Below, piece by piece: positions 35,680-49,837 of a DNA stretch of 64,000 bases. Under the pieces are notes generated by a model. The model saw only the letters and a list, made by a program, of their open reading frames with translations, was not told the origin of the DNA and searched no databases. Each line of letters starts with the position of its first letter. The stretch's first letter is position 1. This stretch comes from Agelas oroides. Taxonomy: Eukaryota > Porifera > Demospongiae > Agelasida > Agelasidae. The DNA lies in assembly GCA_949130485.1 (NCBI GenBank), contig OX422196.1:2772889-2836888 (forward strand), written 5' to 3'. The position numbers and the translations under genes were made by a program.

Positions 35680-38600
35680 ACAGCGATGGTACAATGGAGT
35701 AAAGCCATGGTAGAGTGTAGTGGAGTCATGTAGAGCCAAGTAGAGCCACGGTAGCATGTAGTAGATTCATGTAGTACCAAGTAGAGCCATGGTAGAATGT
35801 AGTAGAGCCAGGTAGAGCAATGGTAGAATGCAGTAGAGTCAAGTAGAGTCACGTGGAACCATGGTAGAATGAAGTAGAGCCAAGGTAGAGTGTAGTAAAT
35901 TCGAGTAGAGTCAAGTAGAGCCTTGACATAATGTAGTAGACTCAAGTATCGTCAAGTAGAGCGATGGTAGAATGTAGTAGAGTCACATAGAGTCATGTGG
36001 AGCCATGGTAGATTGTAGTAGAGATATGGTAGAGTGTAGTAGAGTCAAGTAGAGCCAAGTAGTGCCATGGTAGAGTGTAGTAGAGTCAAGTAGAGCCAAG
36101 TAGAGCCATGGTAGAATGTAGTAGAGTCATGTAGAGTCACGTAGAGCCATGGTAGAATGTAGTAGAGCAAGGTAGAGCCATGGTAGAGTGTAGGAGAGGC
36201 AAGTAGAGTCTCGTGGATCCATGGTAGGATGTAGTAGAGCCAAGGTAGAGTGTAGTAGAGACAAGTAGAGCCAGGTCTAGCGCTGATATAGTGTAGGAGA
36301 GTCAAGTAGAGCCAAGTAGAGCCATCGTAGAGTGTAGTAGAGTCAAGTAGAGCCAAGTACAGCCACAGTAGAGTGTGGTTGAGTCACGTAGAGCCAAGTA
36401 GAGTCATGGTAGAGTGTAGTAGAGTCAAGTAGAGTCAAGTAGAGCCATGGTAGAATGTAGTAGAGTCATGTAGTGTCAAGTAGAGACATGGTACTATAGA
36501 GTAGAGCCATGGTAGAGTGTAGTAGAGTCAGGTAGAGCCACGTAGACCCACGGTAGCATGTAGTAGAGTCATGTAGAGACAAGTAGAGCCATGGTAGAAT
36601 GTAGTAGAGCCAGGTAGAGCCATGGTAGAATGCAGTAGAGTCAAGTGGAGTCACGTGGAAACATGGTAGAATGTAGTAGAGCTAAGTAGAGCCATGGTAG
36701 AATGCAGTAGAGTCAAGTAGAGTCACGTGGAGACATGGTAGAATGTAGTAGAGCCAACGTGGAGTGTAGTATAGTGAAGTAGAGTCAAGTAGAGCCATGG
36801 TAGAATGTAGTAGAGGTATACAGAGTCAAGTAGAGCTATAGTAGAATGTAGTAGAGCAAGGTAGAGCCATGGTAGAGTGTAGTAGAGTCAAGGTAGAGTG
36901 TAGTACAGTCAAGTAGAGACAAGGAGAGCCATGGTAGTGTGTAGTAAAGTCAGGTAGAGCGAATTAGAGCTATGATAGAGTGTAGTAGAGCCAAGTAGAG
37001 CAACGGTAGAGTGTAGGAGAGTCAAGTAGAGTCAAGAACGGCCATGGTAGCATCCAGTAGAATCATGTAGTGTCAAGTAGAGCCATGGTAGAATGTAGTA
37101 TAGCAAGGTAGAGCCATGGAAGTGTGTTGTATAGTCAAGTAGAGTCACGTGGAGCCACGTTAGAATGTAGTAGAGCCAAGGTAGAGTTTAGTACAGTCAA
37201 GTAGAGTCAAGTAGAGCCATGGCAGAATGTAGTAGAGTCAAGTAGCGTCAAGTAGAGCCATGGTAGAATGTAGTAGAGGCATACAGAGTCAAGTACAGCT
37301 ATGGTAGAATGCAGTAGAGTCACGTAGAGTCACTTTGAGCCATGGTAGAATGTAGTAGAGCCATAGTAGAGTATAGTAAAGTCAAGTAGCGTCAAGTAGA
37401 GCGATGGTAGAATGTAGTAGAGTCACATAGAGTCACGTGGAGCCATGGTAGATTGTAGTAAAGACATGGTAGAGTGTAGTAGAGTCAAGTAGAGCCAAGC
37501 AGTGCCATGGTAGAGTGTAGTAGAGTCAAGTAGAGCCAAGTAGAGCCATGGTAGAGTGTAGTAGAGTCAAGTAGAACAATGGTAGAGTGTAGGAAAGTCA
37601 AGTAGAGTCAAGAAGAGCCATGGTAGAATTCAGTGGAATCATGTAGTGTCAAGTAGAGCCACAGTACAATGGAGGAGAGCCATGGTAGAGTGTAGTACAG
37701 TCAAGTACAGCCAAGTTGAGCCATGGTAGAGTGAAGTAGAGTCAAGTAGAGCCATGGTAGAATGTAGTAGAGTCATGTAGTGTGAAGAAGAACCATGATA
37801 AACAATTGAGTAGAGCCATGGTAGAGTGTAGTAGAGACAAGTAGAGCCATGGTAGAGTGTACTAGTGTCTAGTAGCGCCATGGTAGATTGCAGTAGAGTC
37901 ATGTAGTGTGAAGTAGAGCCATGATATACAATGGAGTACAGCCATGGTAGAGTGTAGTAGAGTCAAGTAGAGCAAAGAAGAGCCAAGATAGAGTGTAGTG
38001 GACTCAAGTAGAGCCAAGTAGAGCCATGGTAGAGTGTAGTAGAGTCAAGTAGAGACAAGTAGAGCCATGGTAGAATGTAGCAGAGTCATGTAGAATCAAG
38101 TAGAGCCATGGTAGAATGTAGTAGAGCAAGGTAGAGCCATGGTAGGGTGTAGGAGAGTCAAGTAGAGTCACGTGGATCCATGGTAGGATGTACTAGAGCC
38201 AAGGTAGAGTGTAGTAGAGACAAGTAGAGCGTGGTCTAGCAATGATATAGTGTAGGAGAGTCAAGTAGAGCCAAGTAGAGCCCTCGTAGAGTGTAGTAGA
38301 GTCAAGTAGAGCCAAGTAGAGCCACAGTAGAGTGTGGTAGAGTCACGTAGAGCCAAGTAGAGTCATGGTAGAGTGTAGTAGAGTCAAGTAGAGTCAAGTA
38401 GAGCCATGGTAGAATGTAGTAGAGTCATGTAGTGTCAAGTAGAGACATGGTACTATAGAATAGAGCCATGGTAGAGTGTAGTAGAGTCAGATAGAGCCAC
38501 GTAAACCCACGGTAGCATGTAGTAGAGTCATGTAGAGTCAAGTAGAGCCATGGTAGAATGTAGTAGAGCCAGGTAGAGCCATGGTAGAATGCAGTAGAGT

Positions 38601-41600
38601 CAGGTAGAGTCACGTGGAGACATGGTAGAATGTAGTAGAGCCAACGTAGAGTGTAGTATAGTGAAGTAGAGTCAAGTAGAGCCATGGTAGAATGTAGTAG
38701 AAGTATACAGAGTCAAGTAGAGCTATCGTAGAATGTAGTAGAGTCAAGTAGAGTCATGTGGAGCCATGGTAGAATGCAGTAGAGACATGGTAGAGTGTAC
38801 TACAGTCAAGTAGGGACAAGGAGAGCCATGGTAGAGTGTAGTAAAGTCCAGTAGAGCCAACTATAGCTATGGTAGAGTGTAGTAGAGCCAAGTAGAGCAA
38901 CGGTAGAGTGTAGGAGAGTCAAGTAGAGTCAAGAAGAGCCATGGTAGCATCTAGTAGAATCATGTAGTGTCAAGTAGAGCCATGGTAGAATGTAGTAGAG
39001 CAAGGTAGAGCCATGGTAGTGTGTAGTAGAGTCAAGTAGAGTCACGTGGAGCCACGTTAGAATGTAGTATAGCCAAGGTAGAGTGTAGTACAGTCAAGTA
39101 GAGTCACGTAGAGCCATGGCAGAATGTAGTAGAGTCAAGTAGAGTCAAGTAGAGCCATGGTAGAATGTAGTAGAGGCATACAGAGTCAAGTACAGCTATG
39201 GTAGAATGCAGTAGAGTCACGTAGAGTCACGTGGATCCATGGTAGAATGTAGTAGAGCCATGGTAGAGTGTAGTAGAGTCAAGTAGAGCCAATTTGAGCC
39301 ATGGTAGATTGTAGTAGAGTGAAGTAGAGCCATGGTAGAATGTAGTAGAGTCATGTAGTGTGAAGTAGAGCCATGATATACAATGGAGTAGAGCCATGGT
39401 AGAGTATAGTAAAGTGAAGTAGAGCCAAGTAGAGCCAAGGTAGAATGTAGTGGACTAAAGTAGAGCCTAGTAGAGCCAGGGTAGAGTGTAGTAGAGTCAA
39501 GTAGAGTCAAATAGAGCCATGGTAGAATGTAGTAGAGTCATGTAGAGTCAAGTAGAGCCATGGTAGAATGTAGTAGAGCAAGGTAGAGCCATGGTAGAGT
39601 GCAGGAGAGTCAAGTAGAGTCACGTGGATCCGTGGTAGGAGGGAGTAGAGCAAAGATAGAGTGTAGTAGAGACAAATAGAGCCAGGTCTAACAATGATAT
39701 AGTGTAGTAGAGTCAAGTACAGTCAAGTAGAGCCCAGTAGAGCCATCGTAGAGTGTAGTACAGCAAAGTAGAGCCATGGTAGAATGTACTAGAGTCATGT
39801 AGTGTCAAGTAGAGCCATGGTACAATGGAGTAGAGCCATGGTAGAGTGTAATAGAGTCAAGTAGAGCCAAGTAGAGCCACGGTAGAGTGTGGTAGAGACA
39901 CGTAGAGCCAAGTAGAGTCATGGTAGAGTGTAATGGAGTCAAGTAGAGCCAAGTAGAGCCATGGTAGAATGTAGTAGAGTCATGTAGTGTCAAGTGGAGA
40001 CATGGTACTATGGAGTAGAGCCATGGTAGAGTGTAGTAGAGTCAGGTAGAGCCACGTAGAGCCACGGTAGAATGTAGTAGAGTCATGTAGAGCCAAGTAG
40101 AGCCATGGTAGAATGTAGTAGAGCCAGGTAGAGCCATGGTAGAATGCAGTAGAGTCAAGTAGAGTCACATGGAGCCATGGTAGAATGTAGTAGAGCCAAT
40201 GTAGAGTGTACTACAGTCAAGTAGAGTCAAGTAGAGCCATGATAGAATGTATTAGAGGTATACAGAGTCAAGTAGAGCTATCGTAGAATGTAGTAGAGTC
40301 AAGTAGAGTCACATGGAGCCATGGCAGAATGTAGTAGAGACATGGTAGAGTGGTGTACAGTCCAGTAGAGACAAGTAGAGCCATGGTAAAGTGTAGTAGA
40401 GTCAAGTAGAGCCAAGTAGAGCCATGGTAGAGTGTAGTAGACCCAAGTAGAGCAATGGTAGAGTGTAGGAGAGTCAAGTAGAGTCAAGAAGAGCATTGCT
40501 AGCATTTAGTAGAATCATGTAGTGCCAAGTAGAGCCATGGTAGAATGTAGTAGAGCAAGGTAGAGCCATGGTAGAGCCATGGAAGAGCCATGGTAGTGTG
40601 TAGTAGAGTCAAGTAGAGTCACGTGGAGCCATGTTAGAATGTCATAGAGCAAAGGTAGAGTGTAGTACAGTCAAGTAGAGTCAAGTATAGCCATGGCAGA
40701 ATATAGTAGAGTCAAGTAGAATCAAGTAGAGCCATGGTAGAATGTAGTAGAGGCATACAGAGTCAAGTAGAGCTATGGTAGAATCCAGTAGAGTCACGTA
40801 GAGTCATGTGGAGCCATGGTAGAATGTAGTAGAGACATGGTAGAGTGTAGTAGAATCAAGTAGAGCCAAGTAGAGCCATGGTAGAGCGTAGTAGAGCCAC
40901 GTAGAACCAAGTAGAGCGAAGGTAGGGTGTAGTGCACTCAAGTAGAGCCAAGTAGATCCACGGTAGAGTGTAGTACAGTGAAGTAGAGTCAACTAGAGCC
41001 ATGGTAGAATGTAGTAGAGTCATGTAGTATGAAGTAGAGCCATGATATACAATGGAGCAGAGACATAGTAGAGTGTAGTAGAGTCAAGTAGAGCCAAGTA
41101 GAGCCAAGGTAGAGTGTAGTGGACTCAATTAGAGCCAAGTAGAGCCATGGTAGAGTGTAGTAGATACAAGTAGAGTCAAGTAGAGCCATGGTAGAGTGTA
41201 ATAGAGTCAAGTAGAGTCAAGTACAGCCATGGTAGAATGTAGTAGAGCAAGGTAGAGCCATCGTAGAGTGGAGGAGAGTCAAGTAGAGCCATGGTAGAAT
41301 ATAGTAAAGTCATGTAGAGTCACGTGAAGCCATGGAAGAATGTAGTAGAGCCAAGGTAGAGTGTAGTACAGTCAAGTAGAGTAAAGTAGAGCCATGGCAG
41401 AATGTAGTAGAGTCAAGTAGAGTCAAGTAGAAATATGGTAGAATGCAGTAGAGTCACGTAGAGTCCCGTGGAGCCATGGTAGAATGTAGTAGAGACATGG
41501 TAGAGTGTAGTAGAGTCAAGTAGAGCAAAGTAGAGCCATGGTAGAGTGTAGTACAGTCACGTAGAGCCAAGTAGAACCAAGGTAGGGTTTAGTGGACTCA

Positions 41601-41640
41601 AGTAGAGTGAAGTAGAGCCATGGTAGAATGTAGTAGAGTC
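35680..41640 (+). repeat. A-type linker segment of the left block (single A unit)
   Basis: After the last left-block B anchor the sequence becomes A-type: TAGCGCTGATATAG near 36,268, ACTATAGAGTAG near 36,493, and a single CCAATTTG anchor at 39289. It is colinear with 54,029-59,870 at offsets of 18,349, 18,226, 18,175 and 18,174 bp. The steps correspond to losses of 123, 51 and 1 bp in the right copy. It ends at about 41,640, where B-type sequence resembling 11.4 kb starts again. Confidence 0.84.
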
Positions 41641-41723
41641 ATGTAGAGTCAAGTAGAGCCATGGTAGAATGTAGTAGAATCATGTAGTGTCAAGTAGACC
41701 CATGGTACAATGGAGTAGAGCCA
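41640..41723 (+). other. Junction: left block to right block
   Basis: Up to about 41,637 the sequence follows 59.0-59.87 kb. From about 41,650 it follows 11.41 kb (GTAGAATCATG, then GTAGACCCATGG at 11,460/41,694). Within the junction zone one 31-bp trimer is missing compared with 11.48 kb, shifting the offset from 30,234 to 30,203 bp. This is where the super-repeat restarts. Confidence 0.75.
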
Positions 41724-42744
41724 CGATAGAATGTAGTAGAGGCATACAGAGTCAAGTAGCGCTATGGTAGAATGTAGTATAGAGTCACGTAGTGTCACGA
41801 GGAGCCATGGTAGAATGTAGTAGAGACATGGTAGAGTGTAGTACAGTCAAGTAGAGTCAAGTAGAGCAATGGTAGAATGTAGTACAGGCATACAGAGTCA
41901 AGTACAACTATGGTAGAATGCAGTAGAGTCATGTAGAGTCCCGTGGAGCCATGGTAGAATGTAGTAGAGTCATGTAGAGTCAAGTCGAGCCATGGTAGAA
42001 TGTAGTAGAGCCAGATAGAGGCATGGTAGACTGCAGTAGAGTCAAGTAGAGTCACGTGGATCCATGGTAGGATGTAGTAGCGCCAAGATAGAGTGTAGTA
42101 GACAAGTGGAGCCAGAACTAGCAATAGTATAGTGTAGTAGAGTCAAGTAGAGTCAAGTAGAACCATCGTAAAGTGTAGTAGAGTCAAGTAGAGCCATGGT
42201 AGAATGTAGTAGAGTCATGTAGTGTGAAGTACAGCCATGGTACAATGGAGTACAGCCATGTTAGAGTATAGTAGAGTCATGTAGAGCCAAGTAGAGCCTC
42301 GGTAGCATGTAGTAGAGTCATGTAGTACCAAGTAGAGCCATGGTAGAATGTAGTAGAGCGAGGTAGAGCTATTGTAGAATGCAGTAGAGTCAAGTAGAGT
42401 CACGTGGAGCCATGGTAGAATGGAGTAGAGCCAAGGTAGAGTGTAGTACAGTCAAGTAGAGTCAAGTAGAGACATGATAGAATCTAGTAGACTCAAGTAG
42501 CGTCAAGTAGAGCCATGGTAGAATGTAGTAGAGGCATACAGAGTCAACTAGAGCTATGGTAGAATGTAGTAGAGTCACGTAGAGTCACGTGGAGCCATGG
42601 TAGAATGTAGTACAGTCAAGTAGAGCCAAGTAGTTCCATGGTAGATTGTAGTTGAGTCAAGTAGAGCCAAGTAGAGCCATGGTAGAGTGTAGTAGAGCCA
42701 AGTAGAGTCATTGTAGAAAGTAGTAGAGTCATGTAGTGTGAAGT

Positions 42745-45450
42745 ACAGCGATGGTACAATGGAGTAAAGTCATGGTAGAGTGTAGTAGAGTCATGTAGAG
42801 CCAAGTAGAGCCACGGTAGCATGTAGTAGATTCATGTAGTACCAAGTAGAGCCATGGTAGAATGTAGTAGAGCCAGGTACAGCCATGGTAGATTGCAGTA
42901 GAGTCAAGTAGAGTCACGTGGAGCCATGTTAGAATGAAGTAGAGCCAAGGTAGAGTGTAGTACAGTCGAGTAGAGTCAAGTAGAACCATTACAGAATGTA
43001 GTAGAGTCAAGTATCGTCAAGTAGAGCGATGGTAGAATGTAGTAGAGTCACATAGAGTCATGTGGAGCCATGGTAGATTGTAGTAGAGACATGGTAGAGT
43101 GTAGTAGAGTCAAGTAGAGCCAAATAGTGCCATGGTAGAGTGTAGTAGAGTCAAGTAGAGTCAAGTAGAGCCACGGTAGCATGTAGTAGAGTCATGTAGA
43201 GCGAAGTAGAGCCATAGTAGAGTGTAGTAGAGTCAAGTAGAGCCACGGTAGCATGTAGTAGAGTCATGTAGAGCCAAGTAGAGCCATGGTAGACAGTAGT
43301 AGAGTCAAGTAGAGCCAAGTAGAGCCATGGTAGACAGTAGTAGAGTCAAGTAGAGCCAAGTAGAGCCAAGGTAGAGTGTAGTGCACTCAAGTAGAGCCAA
43401 GTACAGCCATGGTAGAGTGTAGTAGAGTCAAGTAGAGTCAAGTATAGCCACGGTAGCATGTAGTAGAGTCATGTAGAGCGAAGTAGAGCCATAGTAGAGT
43501 GTAGTAGAGTCAAGTAGAGCCACGGTAGCATGTAGTAGAGTCATGTAGAGCCAAGTAGAGCCATGGTAGACAGTAGTAGAGTCAAGTAGAGCCAAGTAGA
43601 GCCATGGTAGACAGTAGTAGAGTCAAGTAGAGCCAAGTAGAGCCAAGGTAGAGTGTAGTGCACTCAAGTAGAGCCAAGTACAGCCATGGTAGAGTGTAGT
43701 AGAGTCAAGTAGAGTCAAGTATAGCCATGGTAGAATGTAGTAGAGTCAAGTAGAGACAAGTATAGCCATGGTAGAATGTAGTAGAGTCATGTAGAGTCAA
43801 GTAGAGCCATGGTAGAATGTAGTAGAGTCATGTAGTGTCAAGTAGAGCCATGGTACAATGGAGTAGAGCCATGTTAGAGTGTAGTAGAGTCAAGTAGAGC
43901 CACGGTAGCATGTAGTATAGAGTCATGTAGAGCCAAGTAGAGCCATGGTAGAATGTAGTAGAGTCATGTAGAGTCAAGTAGAGCCATGATAGAATGTAGT
44001 AGAGTCATGTAGTGTCAAGTAGAGCCATGGTACAATGGAGTAGAGCCATCGTAGAGTGTAGTAGAGTCAAGTAGAGCCATGGTAGAATGTAGTAGAATCA
44101 TGTAGTGTCAAGTAGAGCCATGGTACAATGGAGTAGAGTCATGGTAGAGTGTAGTAGAGTCAAGTAGAGCCACGGTAGAATGTAGTAGAGACATACAGAG
44201 TCAAGTAAAGCTATGGTAGAATGTAGTAGAGTCACGTAGAGTCACGTGGAGCCATTGTAGAATGTAGTAGAGACATGGTAGAGTGTAGTACAGTCAAGTA
44301 GAGTCAAGTAGAGCCATGGCAGAATGTATAGTAGAGTCAAGTAGAGTCAAGTAGATCCATGGTAGAATGTAGTAGAGGTATACAGAGTCAAGTACAACTA
44401 TGGTAGAATGCAGTACAGTCACGTAGAGTCCCGTGGAGCCATGGTAGAATGTAGTGGAGACATGGTAGGGTGTAGTAGAGTGAAGTAGAGCCAGGTAAAG
44501 CCATGGTGGAGTGTAGTACAGTGACGTAGAGCGAAGTAGAGCCAAGGTAGGGTGTAGTGGACTCAAGTAGAGCCAAGTAGAGCCATGGTAGAGTGAAGTA
44601 GAGTCAAGTGGAGTCAGGTAGAGCCATGGTAGAATGTAGTAGAGTCATGTAGAGTCAAGTCGAGCCATGGTAGAATGTAGTAGAGCCAGATAGAGGCATG
44701 GTAGACTGCAGTAGAGTCAAGTAGAGTCACGTGGATCCATGGTAGGATGTAGTAGCGCCAAGATAGAGTGTAGTAGACAAGTAGAGCCAGAACTAGCAAT
44801 AGTATAGTGTAGTAGAGTCAAGTAGAGTCAAGTAGAACCATCGTAGAGTGTAGTAGAGTCAAGTAGAGCCATGGTAGAATGTAGTAGAGTCATGTAGTGT
44901 GAAGTACAGCCATGGTAGAATGGAGTACAGCCATGTTAGAGTATAGTAGAGTCATGTAGAGCCAAGTAGAGCCACGGTAGCATGTAGTAGAGTCATGTAG
45001 TACCAAGTAGAGCCATGGTAGAATGTAGTAGACCCAGGTAGAGCAATGGTAGAATGCAGTAGAGTCAAGTAGAGTCACGTGGAGCCATGGTAGAATGAAG
45101 TAGAGCCAAGGTAGAGTGTAGTACAGTCAAGTAGAGTCAAGTAGAGCCATGACAGAATGTAGTAGACTCAAGTAGCGTCAAGTAGAGCCATGGTAGAATG
45201 TAGTAGAGGCATACAGAGTCAACTAGAGCTATGGTAGAATGTAGTAGAGTCACGTAGAGTCACGTAGAGTCACGTGGAGCCATGGTAGAATGTAGAAGAG
45301 ACATGGTAGAGTGTAATACAGTCAAGTAGAGCCAAGTAGTGCCATGGTAGAGTGTAGTAGAGTCAAGTAGAGCCAAGTAGAGCCATGGTAGAGTGTAGTA
45401 GAGCCAAGTAGAGCCATTGTAGAAAGTAGTAGAGTCATGTAGTGTGAAGT
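42745..45450 (+). repeat. Right-block B unit 1 (2,706 bp)
   Basis: Corresponds to left unit 3. The 328-bp excess comes from a tandem 277-bp repeat at 43.17-43.72 kb whose copies each contain a doubled 41-bp stretch (net 318 bp), plus an additional GTCACGTAGA decamer near 45,250, where three successive GTCACGT monomers replace two. Confidence 0.85.
43171..43724 (+). repeat. 277-bp tandem duplication with nested 41-bp repeat
   Basis: CCACGGTAGCATGTAGTAG at 43171 recurs at 43448 (277 bp). Inside each copy AGACAGTAGTAGAG is doubled 41 bp apart (43291 and 43332 in the first). The left block has one copy with no doubling (near 13.30 and 17.88 kb). The 41-bp repeat must have formed first, because both 277-bp copies carry it. 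Confidence 0.86.
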
Positions 45451-48400
45451 ACAGCGATGGTACAATGGAGTAAAGCCATGGTAGAGTGTAGTAGAGTCAT
45501 GTAGAGCCAAGTAGAGCCACAGTAGCATGTAGTAGATTCATGTAGTACCAAGTAGAGCCATGGTAGAATATAGTAGAGCCAGGTAGAGCCATGGTAGAAT
45601 GCAGTTGAGTCAAGTAGAGTCACGTGGAGCCATGGTAGAATGAAGTAGAGCCAAGGTAGAGTGTAGTACAGTCGAGTAAAGTCAAGTAGAGCCATGACAG
45701 AATGTAGTAGAGTCAAGTATCGTCAAGTAGAGCGATGGTAGAATGTAGTAGAGTCACATAGAGTTATGTGGAGCCATGGTAGATTGTAGTAGAGACATGG
45801 TAGAGTGTAGTAGAGCCAAGGAGTGCGATGGTAGAGTGTAGTAGAGTCAAGTATTGTCAAGTAGAGCCACGGAAGCATGTAGTAGAGTCATGTAGAGCGA
45901 ACTAGAGCCATAGTAGAGTGTAGTAGAGTCAAGTAGAGCCACGGTAGCATGTAGTAGAGTCATGTAGAGCCAAGTAGAGCCATGGTAGAGAGTAGTAGAG
46001 TCAAGTAGAGCCAAGTAGAGCCAAGGTAGAGTGTAGTGCACTCAAGTAGAGCCAAGTACAGCCATGGTAGAGTGTAGTATAGTCAAGTAGAGTCAAGTAT
46101 AGCCATGGTAGAATGTAGTAGAGTCATGTAGAGTCAAGTAGAGCCATGGTAGAATGTAGTAGAGTCATGTAGTGTCAAGTAGAGCCATGGTACAATGGAG
46201 TAGAGCCATGGTAGAGTGTAGTAGAGTCAAGTAGAGCCACGGTAGCATGTAGTATAGAGTCATGTAGAGCCAAGTGGAGCCATGGTAGAATGTAGTAGAG
46301 TCATGTAGAGTCAAGTAGAGCCATGGTATAATGTAGTAGAGTCATGTAGTATCAAGTAGAGCCATGGTACAATGGAGTAGAGTCATGGTAGAGTGTAGTA
46401 GACTCATGTAGAGCCACGGTAGAATGTAGTAGAGACATACAGAGTCAAGTAGAGCTATGGTAGAATGCAGTAGAGTCACATAGAGTCACGTGGAGCCATG
46501 GTAGAATGTAGTAGAGACATGGTAGAGTGTAGTATAGTCAAGTAGAGTCAAGTAGAGCCATGGCAGAATGTAGTAGAGTCAAGTAGAGTCAAGTAGATCC
46601 ATGGTAGAATGTAGTAGAGGCATACAGAGTCAAGTACAACTATGGTAGAATGCAGTAGAGTCACGTAGAGTCCCGTGGAACCATGGTAGAATGTAGTAGA
46701 GACATGGTAGGGTGTAGTAGAGTCAAGTAGAGCCAGGTAAAGCCATGGTAGAGTGTAGTACAGTCACGTAGAGCCAAGTAGAGCCAAGGTAGGGTATAGT
46801 GGTCTCAAGTAGAGCCAAGTTGAGCCATGGTAGAGTGAAGTAGAGTCAAGTAGGTTCTGGTAGAGCCATGGTAGAATGTAGTAGAGTCATGTAGAGTCAA
46901 GTAGAGCCATGGTAGAATGTAGTAGAGCCAGATAGAGCCATGGTAGAGTGCAGTAGAGTCAAGTAGAGTCACGTGGATCCATGGTAGGATGTAGTAGCGC
47001 CAAGATAGAGTGTAGTAGAGACAAGTAGAGCTAGGTCTAGCAATGATATAGTGTAGTAGAGTCAAGTAGAGCCAACTAGAGCCATCGTAGAGTGTAGTAG
47101 AGTCAAGTAGAGCGATGGTAGAATGTAGTAGAGTCATGTAGTGTCAAGTAGGACCTTGGTACGATGGTGTAGAGCCATGGTAGAGTGTAGTAGACTCAAG
47201 TAGAGCCACAGTAGCATGTAGTAGAGTCATGTACAGACAAGTAGGGCCTTAGTAGAGTGTAGAAGAATCAAGTAGAGACACGGTAGCATGTACTAGAGTC
47301 ATGTAGAGCCAAGTAGAGCCAATGGTAGAGAGTAGTAGAGTGAAGTAGAGCCAAGTAGAGCCAAGGTAGAGTGTAGTGCACTCAAGTAGAGCCAAGTACA
47401 GCCATGGTAGAGTGTAGTAGAGTCAAGTAGAGTCAAGTATAGCCATGATAGAATGTAGTAGAGTCATGTAGAGTCAAGTAGAGCCATGGTAGAATGTAGT
47501 AGACTCATGTAGTGTAAAGTAGAGCCATGGTACAATGGAGTAGAGCCATGGTAGAGTATAGTAGAGTCAAGTAGAGCCACGGTAGCATGTACTATAGAGT
47601 CATGTAGAGCCAAGTAGAGCCATGGTAGAATGTAGTAGAGTCATGTAGAGTCAAGTAGAGCCATGGTAGAATGTAGTAGAGTCATGTAGTGTCAAGTAGA
47701 GCCATGGTACAATGGAGTAGAGCCATGGTAGAGTGTAGTAGAGTCAAGTAGAACCACGATAGAATGTAGTAGAGGCATACAGAGTCAAGTAGAGCTATGG
47801 TAGAATGTAGTAGAGTCACGTAGAGTCACGTGGAGCCATGGTAGAATGTAGTAGAGTCATGTAGAGTCAAGTAGAGCCATGGTAGAATGTAGTAGAGTCA
47901 CGTAGAGTCATGTGGAGCCATGGTAGAATGTAGTAGACACATGGTAGAGTGTAGTACAGTCAAGTAGAGTCAAGTAGAGCCATGGCAGAATGTAGTAGAG
48001 TCAAGTAGAGTCAAGTAGAGCCATGGTAGAATGTAGTAGAAGCATACAGAGTCAAGTAGAATTATGGTAGAATGCAGTAAAGTCACGTAGAGTCCTGTGG
48101 AGCCATGGTTGAATGTAGTAGAGACATGGTAGGGTGTAGTAGAGTCAAGTAGAGCCAGGTAAAGCCATGATAGAGTGTAGTACAGTCACGTAGAGCCAAG
48201 TATAGCCATGGTAGAATGTAGTAGAGTCATGTAGAGTCAAGTAGAGCCATGGTAGAATGTAGTAGACTCATGTAGTGTCAAGTAGAGCCATGGTACAATG
48301 GAGTAGAGCCATGGTAGAGTGTAGTAGAGTCAAGTAGAGCCATGGTAGCATGTAGTATAGAGTCATGTAGAGCCAAGTAGAGCCATGGTAGAATGTAGTA

Positions 48401-49837
48401 GAGTAATGTAGAGTCAAGTAGAGCCATGGTAGAATGTAGTAGAGTCATGTAGTGTCAAGTAGAGCCATGGTACAATGGAGTAGAGCCATCGTAGAGTGTA
48501 GTAGAGTCAAGTAGAGCCATGGTACAATGGAGTAGAGCCATGGTAGAGTGTAGTAGAGTCAAGTAGAGCCACGATAGAATGTAGTAGAGGCATACAGAGT
48601 CAAGTAGAGCTATGATAGAATTGAGTAGAGTCACGTAGAGTCACGTGGAGCCATGGTAGAATGTAGTAGAGACATGGTAGAGTGTAGTACAGACAAGTAG
48701 AGTCAAGTAGAGCCATGGAAGAATGTAGTAGAGTCAAGTAGAGTCAAGTAGAGCCATGGTAGAATGTAGTAGAGGCATACAGAGTCAAGTAGAACTATGG
48801 TAGAATGCAGTAGAGTCACGTAGAGTCCCGTGGAGTCATGGTAGAATGTAGTAGAGACATGGTAGGGTGTAGTAGAGTCAAGTAGAGCCAGGTAAAGCCA
48901 TGGTAGAGTGTAGTACAGTCACGTAGAGCCAAGTAGAGCCAAGGTAGGGTGTAGTGGACTCAAGTAGAGCCAAGTAGAGCCATGGTAGAGTGAAGTAGAG
49001 TCAAGTAGAGTCAGGTAGAGCCATGGTAGAATGTAGTAGAGTCATGTAGAGTCAAGTAGAGCCATGGTAGAATGTAGTAGAGCCAGATAGAGCCATGGTA
49101 GAGTGCAGTAGAGACAAGTAGAGTCACGTGGATCCATGGTAGGATGTAGTATCGCCAAGATAGAGTGTAGTAGACAAGTAGAGCCAGGACTAGCAATAGT
49201 ATAGTGTAGTAGAGTCAAGTAGAGTCAAGTAGAACCATCGTAGAGTGTAGTAGAGTCAAGTAGAGCCATGGTAGAATGTAGTAGAGTCATGTAGTGTGAA
49301 GTACAGCCATGGTAGAATGGAGTAGAGCTATGTTAGAGTGTAGTAGAGTCATGTAGAGCCAGGTAGAGCCACGGTAGCATGTGTTAGAGTCATGTAGTAC
49401 CAAGTTGAGTCATGGTAGAATGTAGTAGAGCCAGGTAGAGCCATGGTAGAATGCAGTAGAGTCAAGTAGAGTCACGTGGAGCCATGGTAGAATGAAGTAG
49501 AGCCAAGGTAGAGTGTAGTACAGTCAAGTAGAGTCAAGTAGAGCCATGACAGAATGTAGTAGACTCAAGTAGCGTCAAGTAGAGCCATGGTAGAATGTAG
49601 TAGAGGTATACAGAGTGAACTAGAGCTATGGTAGAATGTAGTAGAATCACGTAGAGTCACGAGGAGCCATGGTAGAATGTAGAAGAGACATGGTAGAGTG
49701 TAGTACAGTCAAGTAGAGCCAAGTAGTGCCATGGTAGAGTGTAGTAGGGTCAAGTAGAGCCAAGTAGAGCCATGGTAGAGTGTAGTAGAGCCAAGTAGAG
49801 CCATTGTAGAAAGTAGTAGAGTCATGTAGTGTGAAGT
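45451..49837 (+). repeat. Right-block B unit 2 (4,387 bp)
   Basis: Colinear with left unit 4 at 25,764 to 25,671 to 25,751 to 25,734 bp offsets. It has the private TTCTGG and CTTGGTACGATGG landmarks. It carries an extra run near 47,850-47,930 (a second GTCATGTAGAGTCAAG group) compared with 22.17 kb, and CCATGGTACAATGG is intact near 47,702 where the left copy has lost 3 bp. Confidence 0.82.
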
